A stretch of 64,000 nt of DNA, from contig JBBELK010000480.1 in assembly GCA_037783545.1 (NCBI GenBank), positions 2,303,001 through 2,367,000 on the forward strand. Reading direction: 5' to 3'. Positions within the stretch are counted from its first letter, which is position 1; each line of letters starts with the position of its first letter. The position numbers were made by a program, and so were the translations under genes. Positions 1 to 12,700 of the stretch are shown piece after piece. Under the pieces are notes generated by a model. It was not told the DNA's origin, searched no databases, and saw nothing but the letters and a program-made list of their open reading frames with translations. This DNA is from Henricia sp. BOLD:AAB3569. Taxonomy: Eukaryota > Echinodermata > Asteroidea > Spinulosida > Echinasteridae.

Positions 1-482
1 TATTGAATGGTTTGTCACTTGCGGAATGTGAAATTTCAGCTTAGATTTCATACTTGCTTTTCTTGCCCAATTTACGGACATGTGCAAATGTATGCTAGAA
101 CGGGGACGAAAATGTAATGCACCATCGCCAAATCGCTACCTGGACCTGGTATCATGTGTACAAAGTCTATAGGCCATGACAACTGAAGTTGTTATTATCA
201 AAAATAATATTCGACCGCGAGGGGAATTCGACCAGCCTTAATTAAAATTGTAATAAAAATCAAACAACCACGCTGAAATTGTAATTAACCTACGGAATGT
301 CTTGTTTAAGTCATACCCTCAATGGCGATTTCGGTACTAAACCAATATAGGCCACACAATAAAAACAAAATGAATTTCACATGAAATAAAGTTCAGCGTC
401 ATGATTTAACGCGGTTGTCTTATGAGATCCAGTAAGAAGTACACGCTAGTACTTTGTGGTCAGTTTGGACGGGTGATACTAT
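1..482. other. no gene seen
   Basis: AT-rich sequence with no convincing exon or repeat family. It could be intron of NOPCHAP1 if the first exon lies to the left. Confidence 0.5.
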
Positions 483-800
483 ATACCGGAAAACATACTA
501 AATACCGGAAAACATACTAAATACCGGAAAACACACTAAATACCGGAAAACACCGGAAAACACACTAAATACCGGAAAACACCGGAAAACACACTAAATA
601 CCGGAAAACACACTAAATACCGGAAAACACACTAAATACCGGAAAACACCCGAAAGCACTTAAAACACCGGAAAACACCCGAAAGCACTTAAAACACCAC
701 CCCCACAACCTACAGAAAACACCATAAAAATACTGTTTTCCGGTATTTAGTATGTTTTCTGGTGTTTTCCGGTGTTTTCTGGTAAATAGTACTACCGGTT
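483..800. repeat. minisatellite foldback (accggaaaacac units)
   Basis: About 215 bases of tandem 13-30 base units built from taccggaaaacac and actaaa (483-700), then a 35-base spacer, then the reverse complement of the same units (about 735-795: tttccggtatttagtatgtt, ttttccggtgttttctgg). The outer edges (gatactatatacc and ggtaaatagtacta) are also inverted copies, so the whole block could fold into one long hairpin. Confidence 0.75.
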
Positions 801-1273
801 TGGACATCTATTTGATGGAATGGTAACATTTTGTTAAATAAACCTTTTGTCATTTTGCATGTTGCTGATTTGACCAGTAAGAAATCGCCGGCCGAAAATG
901 CTGTCTTGTGTTTAAACAATGGGTAGTCGAATAAAACATCTTTATTTCATTTCACTGCTTGGATATTCGATCACTGAATGCATTGCCGAGAGTCGCGCGT
1001 GTTTTTTGTATTAACAAGCGTGGTTATAGCCGTCTTTCGTCCCTGTAAACTTATGCATGTCTAATGAAAGTTTTTACGAGGTGAATATGCATTGTTGTAC
1101 ACAATATATTCCGTCACTCAGCTCCGCAATTTCTAATTTCCTGCATAAAAATTGCATTGGACGAATAACGCAACACTATGGTCGATGTCCACATCATCAA
1201 GACCTCATCTTGGTGGCCAAGGTGCACCTCATCCATCCATCCTCTAGTTTGGGGCTTGATGCAAAATGAAAGG

Positions 1274-1443
1274 CAATAGAGTACTAAAGTAAAAAGTCAC
1301 CCTTTGTGTGTTGCCATGGTTTTTGGGTCTACACTAAAACCAGTGAACTGTTTCCCTGCGCTATATCAATGGACGTTTCAGATAACCAGCGAATGTTTAG
1401 ACCCAATTACCATGGCAACCGACATCACACTTTAGTAGTCTAT
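1274..1443 (-). mobile_element. MITE family I copy 1
   Basis: About 165 bases with terminal inverted repeats ctaaagtg.../...cactttagtagtctat. Same family as 42277-42450 and 45758-45905. Internal landmarks: ttgccatggtttttgggtct and cattggacgtttcag-like blocks. Confidence 0.75.
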
Positions 1444-2258
1444 CACCTCGGCATGTGATTGTCGAAAAGTTTTGCCTTGCTCCTCCTCAGACGCAACTTT
1501 TATACTCAAATGAACCTTATCCGGTCGAATACCCCCACTTACATAGCAGTAATTTTACCCAAATTCTTGGATGTTCCTCTTTAGAATTAACCCAACCTTT
1601 CTTATTTACCCTTTTTAAACAGATGATCCTCTTCTTATTAAGAAGACAAAGCCATATAGGGTGCCTCAATCGTCAGGTTAGTAAATTCTTGACTCAGTTT
1701 TATCAAAGTTGTTTTTGTTTTGTTGTTTTTTTCTCCTCTCTGAGTTGCAACCAGCCGTGTAAAAACACAGTGTAAAAATGCTACGATTCAGGACATTACT
1801 AAGCATCAAAAGAAACTTCTCATGATATTTTTCTTTCTTTTTTCTTTTTGTGTACATCTCTGTTAAAATATTTATGACAACTATTCCTAATTGTCAATTT
1901 GACTCAAAATTAGGCATGACGTGCTTGAGTGCCTCTCTATTTGTGAACTGACAAGATAAGAGTTAGGAAGTTGATCAGAATTTTGTTTTCTTTAAAATGA
2001 CTCATCTGGCATTGGAATGTGCATATTTGATGGGAAAAAACCAACATTTTGAGTGGGAAAAATTTAAGATTTTGTGAGGAAACGGTTAGAAAATGTTCAG
2101 CCCATCTCATGTATGTTTAGCACACAAGGTCTGAAGCCATGATCAACTTATCAATTCTTTCCATGCCCAATTTAACCTTTTTGCTGAAAAATCTTGATTC
2201 TTTTGACTTTCAGTATATTTTGACAGTTGTTTTCTTGTTTATCTTGTTTACACTTTAG
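1444..2258. other. upstream or intron of NOPCHAP1
   Basis: No first exon with a phase-1 donor and NOPCHAP1-like peptide was found here. A 106-codon frame at 1455 has the composition of non-coding DNA. Confidence 0.45.
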
Positions 2259-2395
2259 TCCTAAGTGAAGTAAAATCATTTCTACCCAAAATGCGAGATG
2301 CAAATTGTGCGTTGGAGGAGCGACTTAAGACAGTTCCTGCAGAGGATTTAGATATTGAAAATATCTCGGATTGTCAGAAAGAAGTTATTGAAATG
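2259..2395 (+). CDS. NOPCHAP1: NOPCHAP1 internal exon
   Basis: This exon encodes a conserved core of the NOP protein chaperone 1 (C12orf45) family, which helps load NOP58 onto the R2TP assembly machinery during box C/D snoRNP formation in the nucleus. It starts after a pyrimidine-rich acceptor (tttacactttag), with two bases completing a split codon (phase 1), and ends at ATG|gtaag in phase 0. The peptide contains VKSFLPKMRDAN and DIENISDCQKEVIEM, which match the vertebrate pattern (FLPQM..AN, NIENID...VIQMD) from memory of the family. No partner first exon was found in bases 1-2258, so the gene probably begins left of the window. Family assignment is fairly secure because the next exon continues the same pattern. 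Confidence 0.82.
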
Positions 2396-2518
2396 GTAAG
2401 ATGTCAGTGGTGAACATAGGAAAACATTTCTGTAAGAGTTGACGCTCATCAACGTCTTTTCCAAAACCTATAAGACTAGATGAAAAATCTTGGTGTTTTT
2501 TTTGTTTTTTTTATAAAA

Positions 2519-2927
2519 TGTGACCGACTCTGGCAAAACCCGACGCTTCTCGGCATTTCCCATTATGTGATATGGGTCCACAACCTTAAAAAATGGCCTC
2601 TGGGACCAACTTGAAAATTTGGCAGAATCAACCTGAACATCGGGATACAATCAAGATTTGTTTTGTTGTTTGAACTGTCTCAAAATTCCTCATATTATTG
2701 ACAACAAATTAAATAATCAACTAGTTTGTCAAACTTTAAAGACCAATAGCTCCATTTCACTTTTTCTGATCTGTCATACTTTAATTTGTCATAACTTCGC
2801 AAAAAATTATCAGAATTTCCTCAAACATGTTTTAAAAGATACGTTTTTGTATGCACACTAAGCTGATACCAAAACTAAAATTTTGAATTTTCATCACAAG
2901 TGTTGGGTGTTGCTGGAGCCGGTCACA
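2519..2927. mobile_element. MITE in NOPCHAP1 intron
   Basis: The left end tgtgaccgactctggcaaa and the right end gttgctggagccggtcaca are inverted copies with few mismatches. The interior has no coding sequence. No second copy was recognised in the window. Confidence 0.6.
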
Positions 2928-3630
2928 AATCTCAAAAAAAAAAATTCACTTCTAAATTTGGGTTTTTCTAACAAATCTGTAGTATTGATGCTTGATAAGT
3001 CATTTTAAAGGTTTTGTGAAATGACAATTATCAACCAGCTGGTCTTATACACAAATCAAAGGATCAAACTGCTGCAGACAAAGAAGCAAACTCAAATTTG
3101 TTTTTATTTTACAAAAAAAGGTGACCTTTTCTCTACTTTAAAATGTTCTTGACAGGTGAGGGCGCTGTTTATAGCTAATCATAGAGGGAACCCACAGTTA
3201 AAAAAACAAAGAAAAGTAAATTACATTTCAAACAGTAACAGTAGCCTACTGATCCATTTTTTACTTAAACAAACTTGTTAGGATTGTTGCAAATGACATA
3301 CTAAACAAACTCAGTAAACTGATACAGTTCATGATATCAAGAAGCCATTGAAAATGACACCAATATTTGTACACAAGTCTATGGAGAATTCCTCTGTTGT
3401 CCTGAGATGACATCACGGCTTTGCTCATGAATATGGAAATTCATTAGCATAAAAATATAAAAATTGCAATTACACCAAAAGGCAACTAATGATTTCTCTG
3501 AAATTGATTACAATGTGTAAAAGATCCTCTGCTATAGTTTTATGTAATACAAATTCATGCGTTCTTTAAGAAAAAAATAGTAATGATCAACTTCTCAATT
3601 CTTATCTTTTTTTGTATATTCCGTGTGCAG

Positions 3631-3837
3631 AATTTGGCTCTTTTTGCCGAAGACAGCTCTTCTAGCGATGAAGGGGACAACAGTAGCCAATCAGATGACA
3701 GCTCCGACTCGGACAGTGAAATCCTGTCATCATTTCAAAATATTACTGCTGCCAACTTGAAGTTGCCAAACGAACCCAAAAAATGCAAGAGAACAATTAT
3801 TGAAGACTTGTCTGAGAGAGGTTCGGAGGTCAACTGA
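3631..3837 (+). CDS. NOPCHAP1: NOPCHAP1 terminal coding exon
   Basis: Terminal exon, entered in phase 0 after ttccgtgtgcag, 68 codons then TGA. It begins NLALFAEDSSSSDEGD, has a long Ser/Asp acidic tract (about residues 8-33 of the exon), and then NITAANLKLPNEPKK, equivalent to the vertebrate ...VTIDNIKLPN. The order (ALF, acidic Ser tract, NxKLPN, basic tail) is that of NOPCHAP1. The acidic serine stretch looks like a CK2-type phosphorylation target, which is inference. A possible polyadenylation signal AATAAA lies at 3951. Confidence 0.85.
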   Translation, partial: NLALFAEDSSSSDEGDNSSQSDDSSDSDSEILSSFQNITAANLKLPNEPKKCKRTIIEDLSERGSEVN

Positions 3838-3950
3838 CGTTGTTGTGGGGTCGGAGGTCAAACTTGAAGGACGAAATGAGGAAAACTGTCCCCCATTTCT
3901 CAAAACAGCCAGTTCCAAAATGAAACTTCAGAGAAACAATGTAGACGGAA

Positions 3951-3956
3951 AATAAA
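3951..3956 (+). terminator. possible polyadenylation signal of NOPCHAP1
   Basis: AATAAA 114 bases after the stop codon of NOPCHAP1. It is the first canonical hexamer downstream. A second one at 5181 is also possible, but a family A MITE (4353-4841) lies between them. Confidence 0.45.
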
Positions 3957-4352
3957 AAACAGATCATGGATGACAAGAAATTTTTTGCTGTTCTTATTTG
4001 TGACCTGTCACAACAAAATGAGCGTAAAGTCGCACTCCTGTATTTCCTGTAATGACAGTTCAAAGTCGGTTCAATTTTGACGATAGCTTTCTTCGTGCCT
4101 CATAAGAAATTTTGTTTGAATATTTGTAAGATTTGTTTGAACACTACCACTTCTCCAAGCTGTGTTGCGTTGGGGGAATACTTTTACCTTATGTATTATA
4201 TACCTTTAGAAAGCTCTTTCTGCTGAATTAAAAAAATACCAATATCATTTTTTGGAATTTCTGACTTTATGCTCATTTTAGCCACTGTTGGGTGGCTTAT
4301 GAGTGCATTTTTTAAACAAATGAGTTGTTTTTTTACCATTTTTGTAACATAT

Positions 4353-4841
4353 AAACTTCTCAAAAAAAGTTCGGAAAGTCAAGTTTGACTGACGATTTCT
4401 CTCTTGTTAATACATCATTTCCCTTGAATTTGGTATCATTGGAAAGCCCTGTTATTCCTCTTTACAGTGATGTGTCATTTGTTATGATTATTCAATTGGG
4501 GGATGTGCAGTATAGCGGAATACAGGGGTGGGTGGAAAGTGAAATGTCACAAAATTCACTGCTATTGTCGTGCAGTGCATTCCCCTTTTGCCTGGAGGAT
4601 GGGAATGTGTCAATGCACTTTTTAACAATAGCAATGCATTTTGTGACATTTCACTTTACACCCGCCCCCGCATTTAGCTGTGCTGCACATCCCCCATTTG
4701 CTTAATCATAACAAATGACACATCATCGTAAAGAGGAATAACATGGCTTTCCAATGATATAAAAAATCAAGGAACATTATTTTGCAACAAGAGATAAATC
4801 GTCAGTCAAACTTGACTTTCCAAACTTTTTTTGAGGAGTTT
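4353..4841. mobile_element. MITE family A copy 1
   Basis: Long-armed inverted-repeat element with termini aaacttctcaaaaaaagttc and its complement ending gaggagttt, flanked by TA. The arms extend well inwards (ggaaagtcaagtttgactga and its complement). Other copies are at 25031-25491, 30535-30873 and 44215-44480. It lies between NOPCHAP1 and AHCYL. Confidence 0.8.
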
Positions 4842-5559
4842 AGTTCTGTCATGTCAAGTAATAACATACAAGACGACTGCTCTGGCCTTATAGACTGCAT
4901 TAAATAGCTGCCATCTTGTAGGGCAATTTCTTTGTGCTGTGAGAACATGCATGGTTGCACATTTTGTGCTTACATTGTTGACCATTTTAAATGACAAAAG
5001 TTGCCCTCCAAGATGGCAGTTATTCAATACGTTCTATTGTAAATGTGAAGTTGGTGAGCCAACCTTCTATTATGTAAGTGCATCCATATTTTATTTCAAA
5101 GTTGTTAGAGTAAATTTCATGGACTCGTAAAGTAATCATGTAAAATGAAAAGCCTGTCGATAAGGCATTGATGTAAGAGTAATAAATCTTGTATATTATT
5201 ATAAGGTTTTGGTTGTACCCCAATTTGTTGTAAATAGTTTTTTTTTGAAGTTTTGAGATGAAGTTGGGGTGGTAGGGAAAAAGGGGGCGAATTCCTGAAA
5301 CATAACTGAAAATTTTAAGGTGTAGGTTCACAGAATCGCTCAAAATATATTTTTCAACACAATTTATGTCGACATTTATTACAAAACAGTAAAAAAAAAA
5401 GTCATAATTTCAGGAATTACAAAGATGAATTTCCCGTGAATTCCACATACTGTCCGAGTGTGGAATAAATTGATTAAAAGAACAAAGGAATGTAAACAAT
5501 TTTTAAGCAAATTTTGGTGATTATGAAACAAAGGGGACAACAATCTTGCTTTGGGATAA

Positions 5560-5965
5560 TTTGTTTACAACTTTCACCCAATTAAAAATCCCGCTCATAA
5601 ATAACGACGTTGATTGGCTACGACGGTGATGACGTTGCATGACACAGCTGTTATTCGGCAAGATGGCGGACCGTCACGGCATGGAGGCAGGAAAAGATCA
5701 CGGCAACAACGGGCAAGTGTCGGAAAGATCACGAACGAATCACAAGCCTTTGCACCCGGAAGGAGCGGGAAGGGTAAGCCCGTCTTAATCCTTATAGATT
5801 GTTTGAATATTAAGTGTGAATTTTGGCCAAAGTTGAGTGACCGGTCAGTGTTTTTGTAGGCTGAACAGGCGAGAGCGCGCCGCGGGCCGGGCCGGCCAAG
5901 GACGCAGTGCAGGTGCATGCCAGGCTGAATGAATGAGCCGTGTGGCGCGGCGTCGCAAGTGGGCG
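5560..5965 (+). promoter_or_regulatory. CpG-rich promoter region of the most distal AHCYL first exon
   Basis: Compared with the AT-rich surroundings this block is rich in CG dinucleotides, with an inverted CCAAT box (attggct, about 5611), a CRE-like tgacgt at 5630, and GC-rich sequence (gcgccgcgggccgggccggcc) after the donor at 5774. It surrounds the ATG at 5663, as expected for a constitutive animal promoter. No TATA box is evident. Confidence 0.5.
5663..5773 (+). CDS. AHCYL1: AHCYL alternative first exon 1a
   Basis: ATG in good Kozak context (gcaagATGGCG), 37 codons, ending AGG|gtaagc in phase 0, which joins in frame to the phase-0 acceptor of common exon 2 at 35286. The peptide begins MADRHGMEAGKDHGNNGQ, is hydrophilic, and has no recognised motif. 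It sits in a CpG-rich block 1.8 kb downstream of the NOPCHAP1 stop, making it the most upstream candidate start of AHCYL. The frame choice rests on the ATG, the donor and the phase match. The overlapping longer frame at 5614 lacks these features. Confidence 0.65.
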
Positions 5966-6497
5966 ACTGTGGTCCGGTCGTGCTAAAAATTACCAGCTAA
6001 TGATCGATAGACTAATCCCCAGGCGATTTATCCAAGTAGAGGTCACTCTCCCCCACAATGACTAGTTTGCATCTCATTATCGTGACCGCATGGCGTTTCA
6101 TTTCAGCCACGTGGTTGCGAGTTCTGTTGTGTCTTCAGATCGAACGCACAGCTGTTTCTCTTGTCTGCCAAGCACTGTATCAATATTAGATGGTCTTCCG
6201 GTGTAGCTTGCTTTGTTGCAACATACCTTCCTCCATGGTTGCAATCACTCCAAAACCCAGTCAGTTTGTCAACAGATTTTGGCACTTGTCTTGATTTCTT
6301 TAACTTCATGACTTTGGAGAAGTTTTGAGAAATTTTGTTGACCAAAATTCTTCTGTTCTTCCATTTCAACTGCTGCCAACATTATTATTCTTGCCATATT
6401 GACCACATCTTGCCACTGACTGTGTTGACTTTGGTTCAGCAAGTTGATCATAGTTGACCATTTGATGACTTCGCCGCAATCAAGTTTAACGTTACCA

Positions 6498-6542
6498 ATG
6501 ATGCCTGCGCCTGTGGAAGTTGAGGCAAAAGAGGGAAAAAAG
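6498..6542 (+). CDS. AHCYL1: possible AHCYL alternative first exon 1b (short)
   Basis: A tandem ATGATG starts a 15-codon frame, MMPAPVEVEAKEGKK, that ends at AAG|gtagga in phase 0, compatible with common exon 2. The lysine-rich end just before the junction recalls the ...KAPKK/...TVKK ends of the vertebrate N-terminal exons (from memory). The open frame extends upstream to 6444, and a pyrimidine-rich ag at 6439 might instead make this an internal exon. The short length makes a chance match possible. Confidence 0.35.
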
Positions 6543-8679
6543 GTAGGACTAGGCCATACTACTGAGGGTTTAATACTATGGTACAAATGTTTCTTCAAAT
6601 TTTTACAAATACGGATACCGAGGCCTAATGGTGATTTTCCCTAATAATGGTTGTGTACTGGTAACTGGGTTTATGGCATGGCCATATTACGTCCCAACTG
6701 CGCTAGGGACTTGGAAATCTGTGATGTCATCGCTCGCGGACTGGGTACACTAACCATTTAGTTTCACAACGCATTCTTGCCGTTTCTGAAGTTGCGCATC
6801 ATAAAAAATAAGCTCTAAAACATCACAACATTGTTCAATTCAAACTTTTCAAATAGATATACTCAAAATAAATTAATGATTAATGATGCATTTTTAAAAC
6901 ATTTAAAAAAAAAATTATATTGGGGCGCAGCAGTTCGTGTTGCGAGACAGACTTGTGAAACTGCCAACAGTTTGGGGAGATTGTTTGGGGATTTCATTGA
7001 AGAAAACATTTAATTTTGTTGTTTTTAGCCCACAAAAATGATTAACAGCTTGTTTTTGCAAATATAGTCGCGTGGTCTTCATTCCAGGTGTAAAAGTGTG
7101 CTATTACTACACATACCGGTAGACAGACGTTTCGCGCCCCCACATGTGCTTCGTAATCCTGCTGCATTTAGGCTTTCGTGTCAAAGCGTGTTGAACTAAG
7201 ACTGATCAGACTGATCAGAATTCTTCGCTGGCGCTGTGGGGGCGCTTCATACCGCATCACATTTTTCGAGCTTTTTTACAACATGATTTCGCATAAAAAC
7301 TGCCGATTTCTAAGATGCATATATCTCAGTTACTGCCTTCTCAATTTGCGTGATGAATGTAGTTTTGGAATTTACAGAAAATAGTCTGAAATGTGCAGTG
7401 ACATTTTCCATCAAAATCAAATTTTAATATATTGGTCATTTTACGAAAAAAGTAATGGTCAACTTCATATTGGTTTGCACTCATTCTACATCCATTATAT
7501 TCTTGGCAATACTTGTGAGAACAGAGACTATTTCCTGGAGTCTTATTGTTTCATTTCTTTCACAATCATATACATGTACCGTTGCCATAGTCATAGTGTC
7601 ATTAATTACTAACATATTGATCCAGTGAATTATGTGTGGATTTGCTGTTGGTCATTAAGTGAAATACATGTATAATGCTGTTACTTGTTTTCAGTAATAT
7701 TACATGATTTTAGTACATGTAGACAGTATAGTTTATAGTAGTCATATATGATTCAGAACTTTGTCATTCAATCAAATGACACGACTGAAAAAGCTTGGCA
7801 ATGGAAACTGAATGGCGCCCTCTGTTGTTGATAAAGCAAATCATCATTCCTGTGTCTTTTGTGAAGATACATGCATGCATGTACACTCTGTGGTAGTTTG
7901 TCCACTGTATTTATTTACTAGAATACTGTGCATTTGCCAGTTTTTGTATGTCAAAATCTGTGACCTGGAATACATTGCATTAATATTCCCGAGTTTCCTC
8001 TCGTGCTGACCTTTACGTCCATTGACCCATAACATATTTGTAAACACCAGCAATATTGCATTGTTCCCGGTTTGTTCAAGTTGTTGGGTCATGAGTGAGC
8101 TTACTTTGTGGCCATTGTATTATGTTTAATAAAACAGTTTGCCCTTGGCTAAATTCAAGTACAGTCGAACTTGTCTGACAAAAATCTTTCAGGAAAAAAG
8201 TCAAGTGCGGAGTCGGCTAAAATTAAGCTGCCAAAACTGTACATTAAGAATTCAGATTAATTATAGTGTTATTCCTCGTTTTGTGGTTTCCTATGAAATA
8301 CCCGTAAATAACTCTCCCTCTCTTTTGACACAAGTCTAAAGCCATGGTTACACAGCCCGATTTTTGTAAGTCGGCCGTTTTTATTTGGTCGACCGATTTT
8401 GTTTGCCGATTTCGAGAAAAACATGCAGTGTTTACACTGCCTGATTATCGCCCAGTGTGCCCACATACGGCGCTCTGTGAGTGTCATCTCATAAGTCATT
8501 CGTTTAGATACGGAGGCTCACTGAGTCGACTTGGTGAGATATTATTACCAAGTTGACTTTCTGAAATCAATTAGTCGTCGACTTCCTGAAATTGATAAGT
8601 CGATTTACTGGCGAGATATTTAACTGGCGAGTGTCTAAAAAGTCGGCATTTCATGCGTACGTACTTTATGGACGGCCCC
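6543..8679. other. AHCYL intron, no exon recognised
   Basis: AT-rich, low-copy sequence with tacatgta words. No coding signal seen on either strand. Confidence 0.5.
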
Positions 8680-9210
8680 TTAAAGGCCCAGTGGATCATT
8701 TGCAATGACCCCAAAAAGTAATCGACGAGTTTACAGGGGAAAAGTTCTGAAAGTAAAGATTGAATTAATAGCAACTATCCATTGAAAGGTTTTCGCTCAA
8801 AATAATATAATTTTAACAGAAAATAATCCGTAAAGATGAAATTATTTAGATCGTTTGCAAACGATTTACTTATTTTTGGTTCGCATCTACGCGGTCCAAA
8901 ATGCATGGGCGCTGTGTATTCCGTGTGCGTGTTCCAACGCGATGCATTTTTATGGATCGCGCGCACACGCAGTATGTGCGCCACAGAGTGCATGACGCAA
9001 GGCACATAGTACCCGATCAACTGAGAACGAATATTTGAAACACCCCGCCAAGACCAGGAAAATGCATATGGATTTTCATGGTTTTTTTAAACGTGGTACA
9101 TTTGACAAAGCTGAAATTTCTTCGGATGAGTTTGTTGATGTCTTTCTTTTGATTTATAATAGTTTTATTCGCAGAATCGCTCAAAAACAGATCATCTACA
9201 GGGCCTTTAA
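8680..9210 (+). mobile_element. TTAA MITE family B copy 1
   Basis: 531 bases from ttaaaggcccagtggatcat to acagggcctttaa. Short inverted ends with TTAA at both edges, the target preference known for piggyBac-type elements. The open frames inside it are repeat-borne and recur in every copy. Confidence 0.82.
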
Positions 9211-9612
9211 AGCACAATGAGTATTTGTGCGAGTTACAAGTTGGGTTTTTTCCATCAAATCTGCACTTACTGGTACCGATGCTTGATGAAGTCATTTAAA
9301 GACAAAAAATCAACTTCTCAACTCTTTCCTCAGGTTTTTCCACCGTAGCCATTAGGTATTATTAAAAGGTGTACTACAACGGAATGAACTGTACATTATA
9401 TACAGTATGCATTTTATCAACAATTAAGACAAACACAGAATAGCTAAACAAACACAGCTGGAGTTGCTACTGTTAAACAAAAAGTTGATAAATAATTTAT
9501 GATAATCCGTTCCAAATTAATATTTGAAGTAAATTTATGACTAACAAATACATGTACACACTACATGGATATATAGTAAAATGATCAAATCAAGACAATT
9601 TATACTATTGTA

Positions 9613-10143
9613 TTAAAGGCCCAGTGGATCATTTGCAATGACCCAAAAAAGTAATCAACGAGTTTACAGGGGAAAAGTTCTGAAAGTAAAGATTGAATTA
9701 ATAGCAACTATCCAATGAAAGGTTTCCGCTCAAAATAATATAATTTTACCAGAAAATAATCCGTAAAGATGAAATTATTTAGATCGTTTGCAAACGATTT
9801 ACTTATTTTTGGTTCGCATCTACGCGGTCCAAAATGCATGGGCGCTGTGTACTGCGTGTGCGTGTTCCAACGCGATGCATTTTTATGGATCGCACACACA
9901 CGCAGTATGTGCGCCACAGAGTGCATGACGCAAGCCACATAGTACCTGATCAACTAAGAACGAATATTTGAAACACCCCGCCAAGACCAGGAAAATGCAT
10001 ATGGATTTTCATGGTTTTTTTAAACGTGGTACATTTGAAAAAGCTGAAATTTCTTCGGATGAGTTTGTTGATGTCTTTCTTTTGATTTATAAAGGTTTTA
10101 TTCGCAGAATCGTTCAAAAACAGATCATCCACGGGGCCTTTAA
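9613..10143 (+). mobile_element. TTAA MITE family B copy 2
   Basis: Same ends and interior as copy 1, in the same orientation, about 400 bases further on. Differences are scattered single bases, so both are independent older insertions or a duplicated pair. Confidence 0.82.
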
Positions 10144-10274
10144 GTTAAAGGGACTTGACAAGATCACTTTTTTTTTACCCCCCACTTACTCCATAGGTCG
10201 ATGACATTTTGATACCATGTCATGTGTGTCATACTTTCTCATTTTCATTACCATTCTGAAATTTTGTGCTTTTG

Positions 10275-10715
10275 CACCGTGTCTACACTGGTCCGATTTC
10301 AGGATCAAGATTGATCACCTGTTAAGAATGCGTCAATGTTAACCGCAATGATCCTGAGTGGCGCATTTACATTCTCTAGTTGATCTCGAGCACAGCGCCA
10401 GAAGTTGCAGTCAAATGTCATGCTCTGTGTGTGTATGTACTGATCAATGTGTGCATGGGTTGTGCATGTACCGTACAGTGTACAGGCCCACTTGAATTTC
10501 GCGGGCTTTTCACCCGCTGTGGAGCGGATGTGGCAGGATGCGGTTATTAATTATAAATTAAATTATAAATTAAATATTAATTGCTAAACTGATACCGAGC
10601 TTAGGATCGAACCCTCCATTTTGGTCCCTAAAGCCTTTACACTCAGTTTGTGATCAAGGGCTGATCCCGAGCTCAGTGTTCGACCCCGAGCTCGGGATCA
10701 AGTGTAAACAGGGTG
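10275..10715 (+). mobile_element. MITE family H copy 1
   Basis: Ends caccgtgtctacactggtcc and agtgtaaacagggtg. The interior includes aagttgcagtcaaatgtcat and ctgtggagcggatg. Confidence 0.75.
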
Positions 10716-11362
10716 TTAAGAGTTAATCCGTATATTTTTCCCCATGGGTGTTGAGTTTTTGATACCATATCATTTGTCATATTTTTCTCATTAACATTCT
10801 GAAATTTCGCATCCTCAATCCATATATTTTCAAGGATTTTTGAGGGTAATTGTTTATGATTGTTAGGTTAGAACGAAATCCATTCTCTGGAGAAATCGGA
10901 GCAACTCATCTAATTGCCTTAAGAAAACATAAACCGTCTTGGAAAGATTACCATGCACAGACACCCATGCGCTAAACCTATGGGAAAACTCAAGAATTAT
11001 AAGTTTTCTCTTAGTAAATTCATGACACCTTTTTCTATAATGATCATCAAACTAACATTTTACATGGTTTACATGTATAATGACGTCATAACAAGGAAAA
11101 TCCTGGGTGTCCGTGCATGGTAATAAACCCTTGAATCTTAAGAAAAAAATATTTTAACAATTTTGATATAATTCCTCAATATTCACATATTCTGTTATGT
11201 GAAGACGTTTATGTACCTACCTTCAACTTAAGATGGCACATACGGTACCCTAATTAAGATGCCAATTTAATTTCCGTCCAATTATCCAATGCTGTGCAGC
11301 ATGTAAACCACGCAGGTGTGAAAAGTATGCATAATGCGAACTAAGGCCTTAGTACCCTCCTT

Positions 11363-11430
11363 GGGGGGTGGGGGGGGGGGGGGGGGGGGGGGGGGTGGGG
11401 GGGGGGGGGGGGGGGTGTGGGGGGGGGGGG
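11363..11430 (+). repeat. 68-base almost pure G tract
   Basis: A run of G interrupted by only a few T. Its length may be affected by assembly or sequencing error. Strong G-quadruplex potential on the plus strand. Confidence 0.9.
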
Positions 11431-12354
11431 AAGTCACAAACCTTTAAAACAAAACTGCTAATCAAAGAAAAATATCCCAAGCAAAATGGCATATTGATTT
11501 ACTGCCCGTGTAATACAGTTAACCCTCCCTTTGGCATCGCTTCGCCCACTCTCTCGTTGAGGCAGAATTGCAAAAAGTTCAAGAGCGTTCACAAACTGCC
11601 CTGTCGGAATATTAATGCGTAATTTGGAAGGGGGGATGCGGATCATGAGAGAATAAGGCAAAGACTATGCTAGTTGGAAATCAACCCACCGCAGTGGGTG
11701 ACACGGAGCAAGCTGCGCTAGATTTTTATCTTGGGATACCATGTGAGGCCGGCAATGTGTGCGTAAGACAATTCTGGTGCTGAGAGGGTGTTTATGTTGT
11801 GTGTGCATGGTAGCATCAATATGCAGAACCAAAGCTCGCCTATGGTCTCCGGACGATTTAATCAGGTATCGTAATAACGAAGAGAAAAAACAGTGTGTGT
11901 GTGTGTTAGGATAATATAAACACTCGTGGTTTTGATTAATTATTAATGAAAGTCAAATTTGTTTTTATTGGAGTTTTCTATACAGTCGAAGTATGTTACA
12001 TTAGTTGGTTATAAAGTCTGTAGAATTTCATATTTGAAATTGTCACAAATTGTCAATTACAATTTGTGATCCTTGTTGAAGGGGATTTTGCCGTCTGAAT
12101 TCTGGGAAAAAAAATAACCTTAAAGAACTTCTTTCTTTTTTTAAAATGTAAATTATGACCTTTATTCCAAATCCAGTGTTTGTTTTTTTGCGGGGGTGGG
12201 GGGAGGTGAGCGTCGCTTCTGAATAATTTTAACCACTTTTTGCTAATAAACATCTTTGGTCAGTGAACTACCTGTTTGCATTAATTTTGTTTTTCTTCCT
12301 TCCCACTTTGCTTGATTTAAGCTTTTTACTTTTTATTTTAAAGTAGCTTCTCCA

Positions 12355-12700
12355 GATTTGTTTTCCAGAAAATGGATTTTGTTCTCACCTAACAATCATA
12401 TAAAATGCCTCCACAAAATACTATCCATGAGAAGAAAACAGGAAATTTGCAATCTCCAATTTGGGTGTTGAAGCAAAAGGGTGTGTGTGTAATCACTGCA
12501 CTGCTTTATATAACCGCATAAATTAGTTTCCAAAACATGTGGTTTTTTGACGATATCCTTGGAAATATGTGGATTAGGAGCAAGAAATTTCAGAATGCAG
12601 AAAGGTAATTTAAAAATACATAAGGCAAATGATATGGCATCAACATCTCGACATCCATGTGAAAAATGGGGAGCTCAAAAATGTAATGGAATTTGTACAC
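12355..12700 (+). repeat. dispersed AT-rich repeat P
   Basis: Blocks aatttgcaatctccaatttg, actgcactgctttatataac and gttttttgacgatatcctt recur at 17520-17835 (reverse) and 37465-37960, with pieces at 10735-10900 and 54950-55135. Confidence 0.6.

Noticed and set aside
8775-10204. Repeated frames such as MKHPAKTRKMHMDFHGFFK
   Set aside because: Carried by family B MITEs and present in every copy with no sign of selection; the elements are non-coding.
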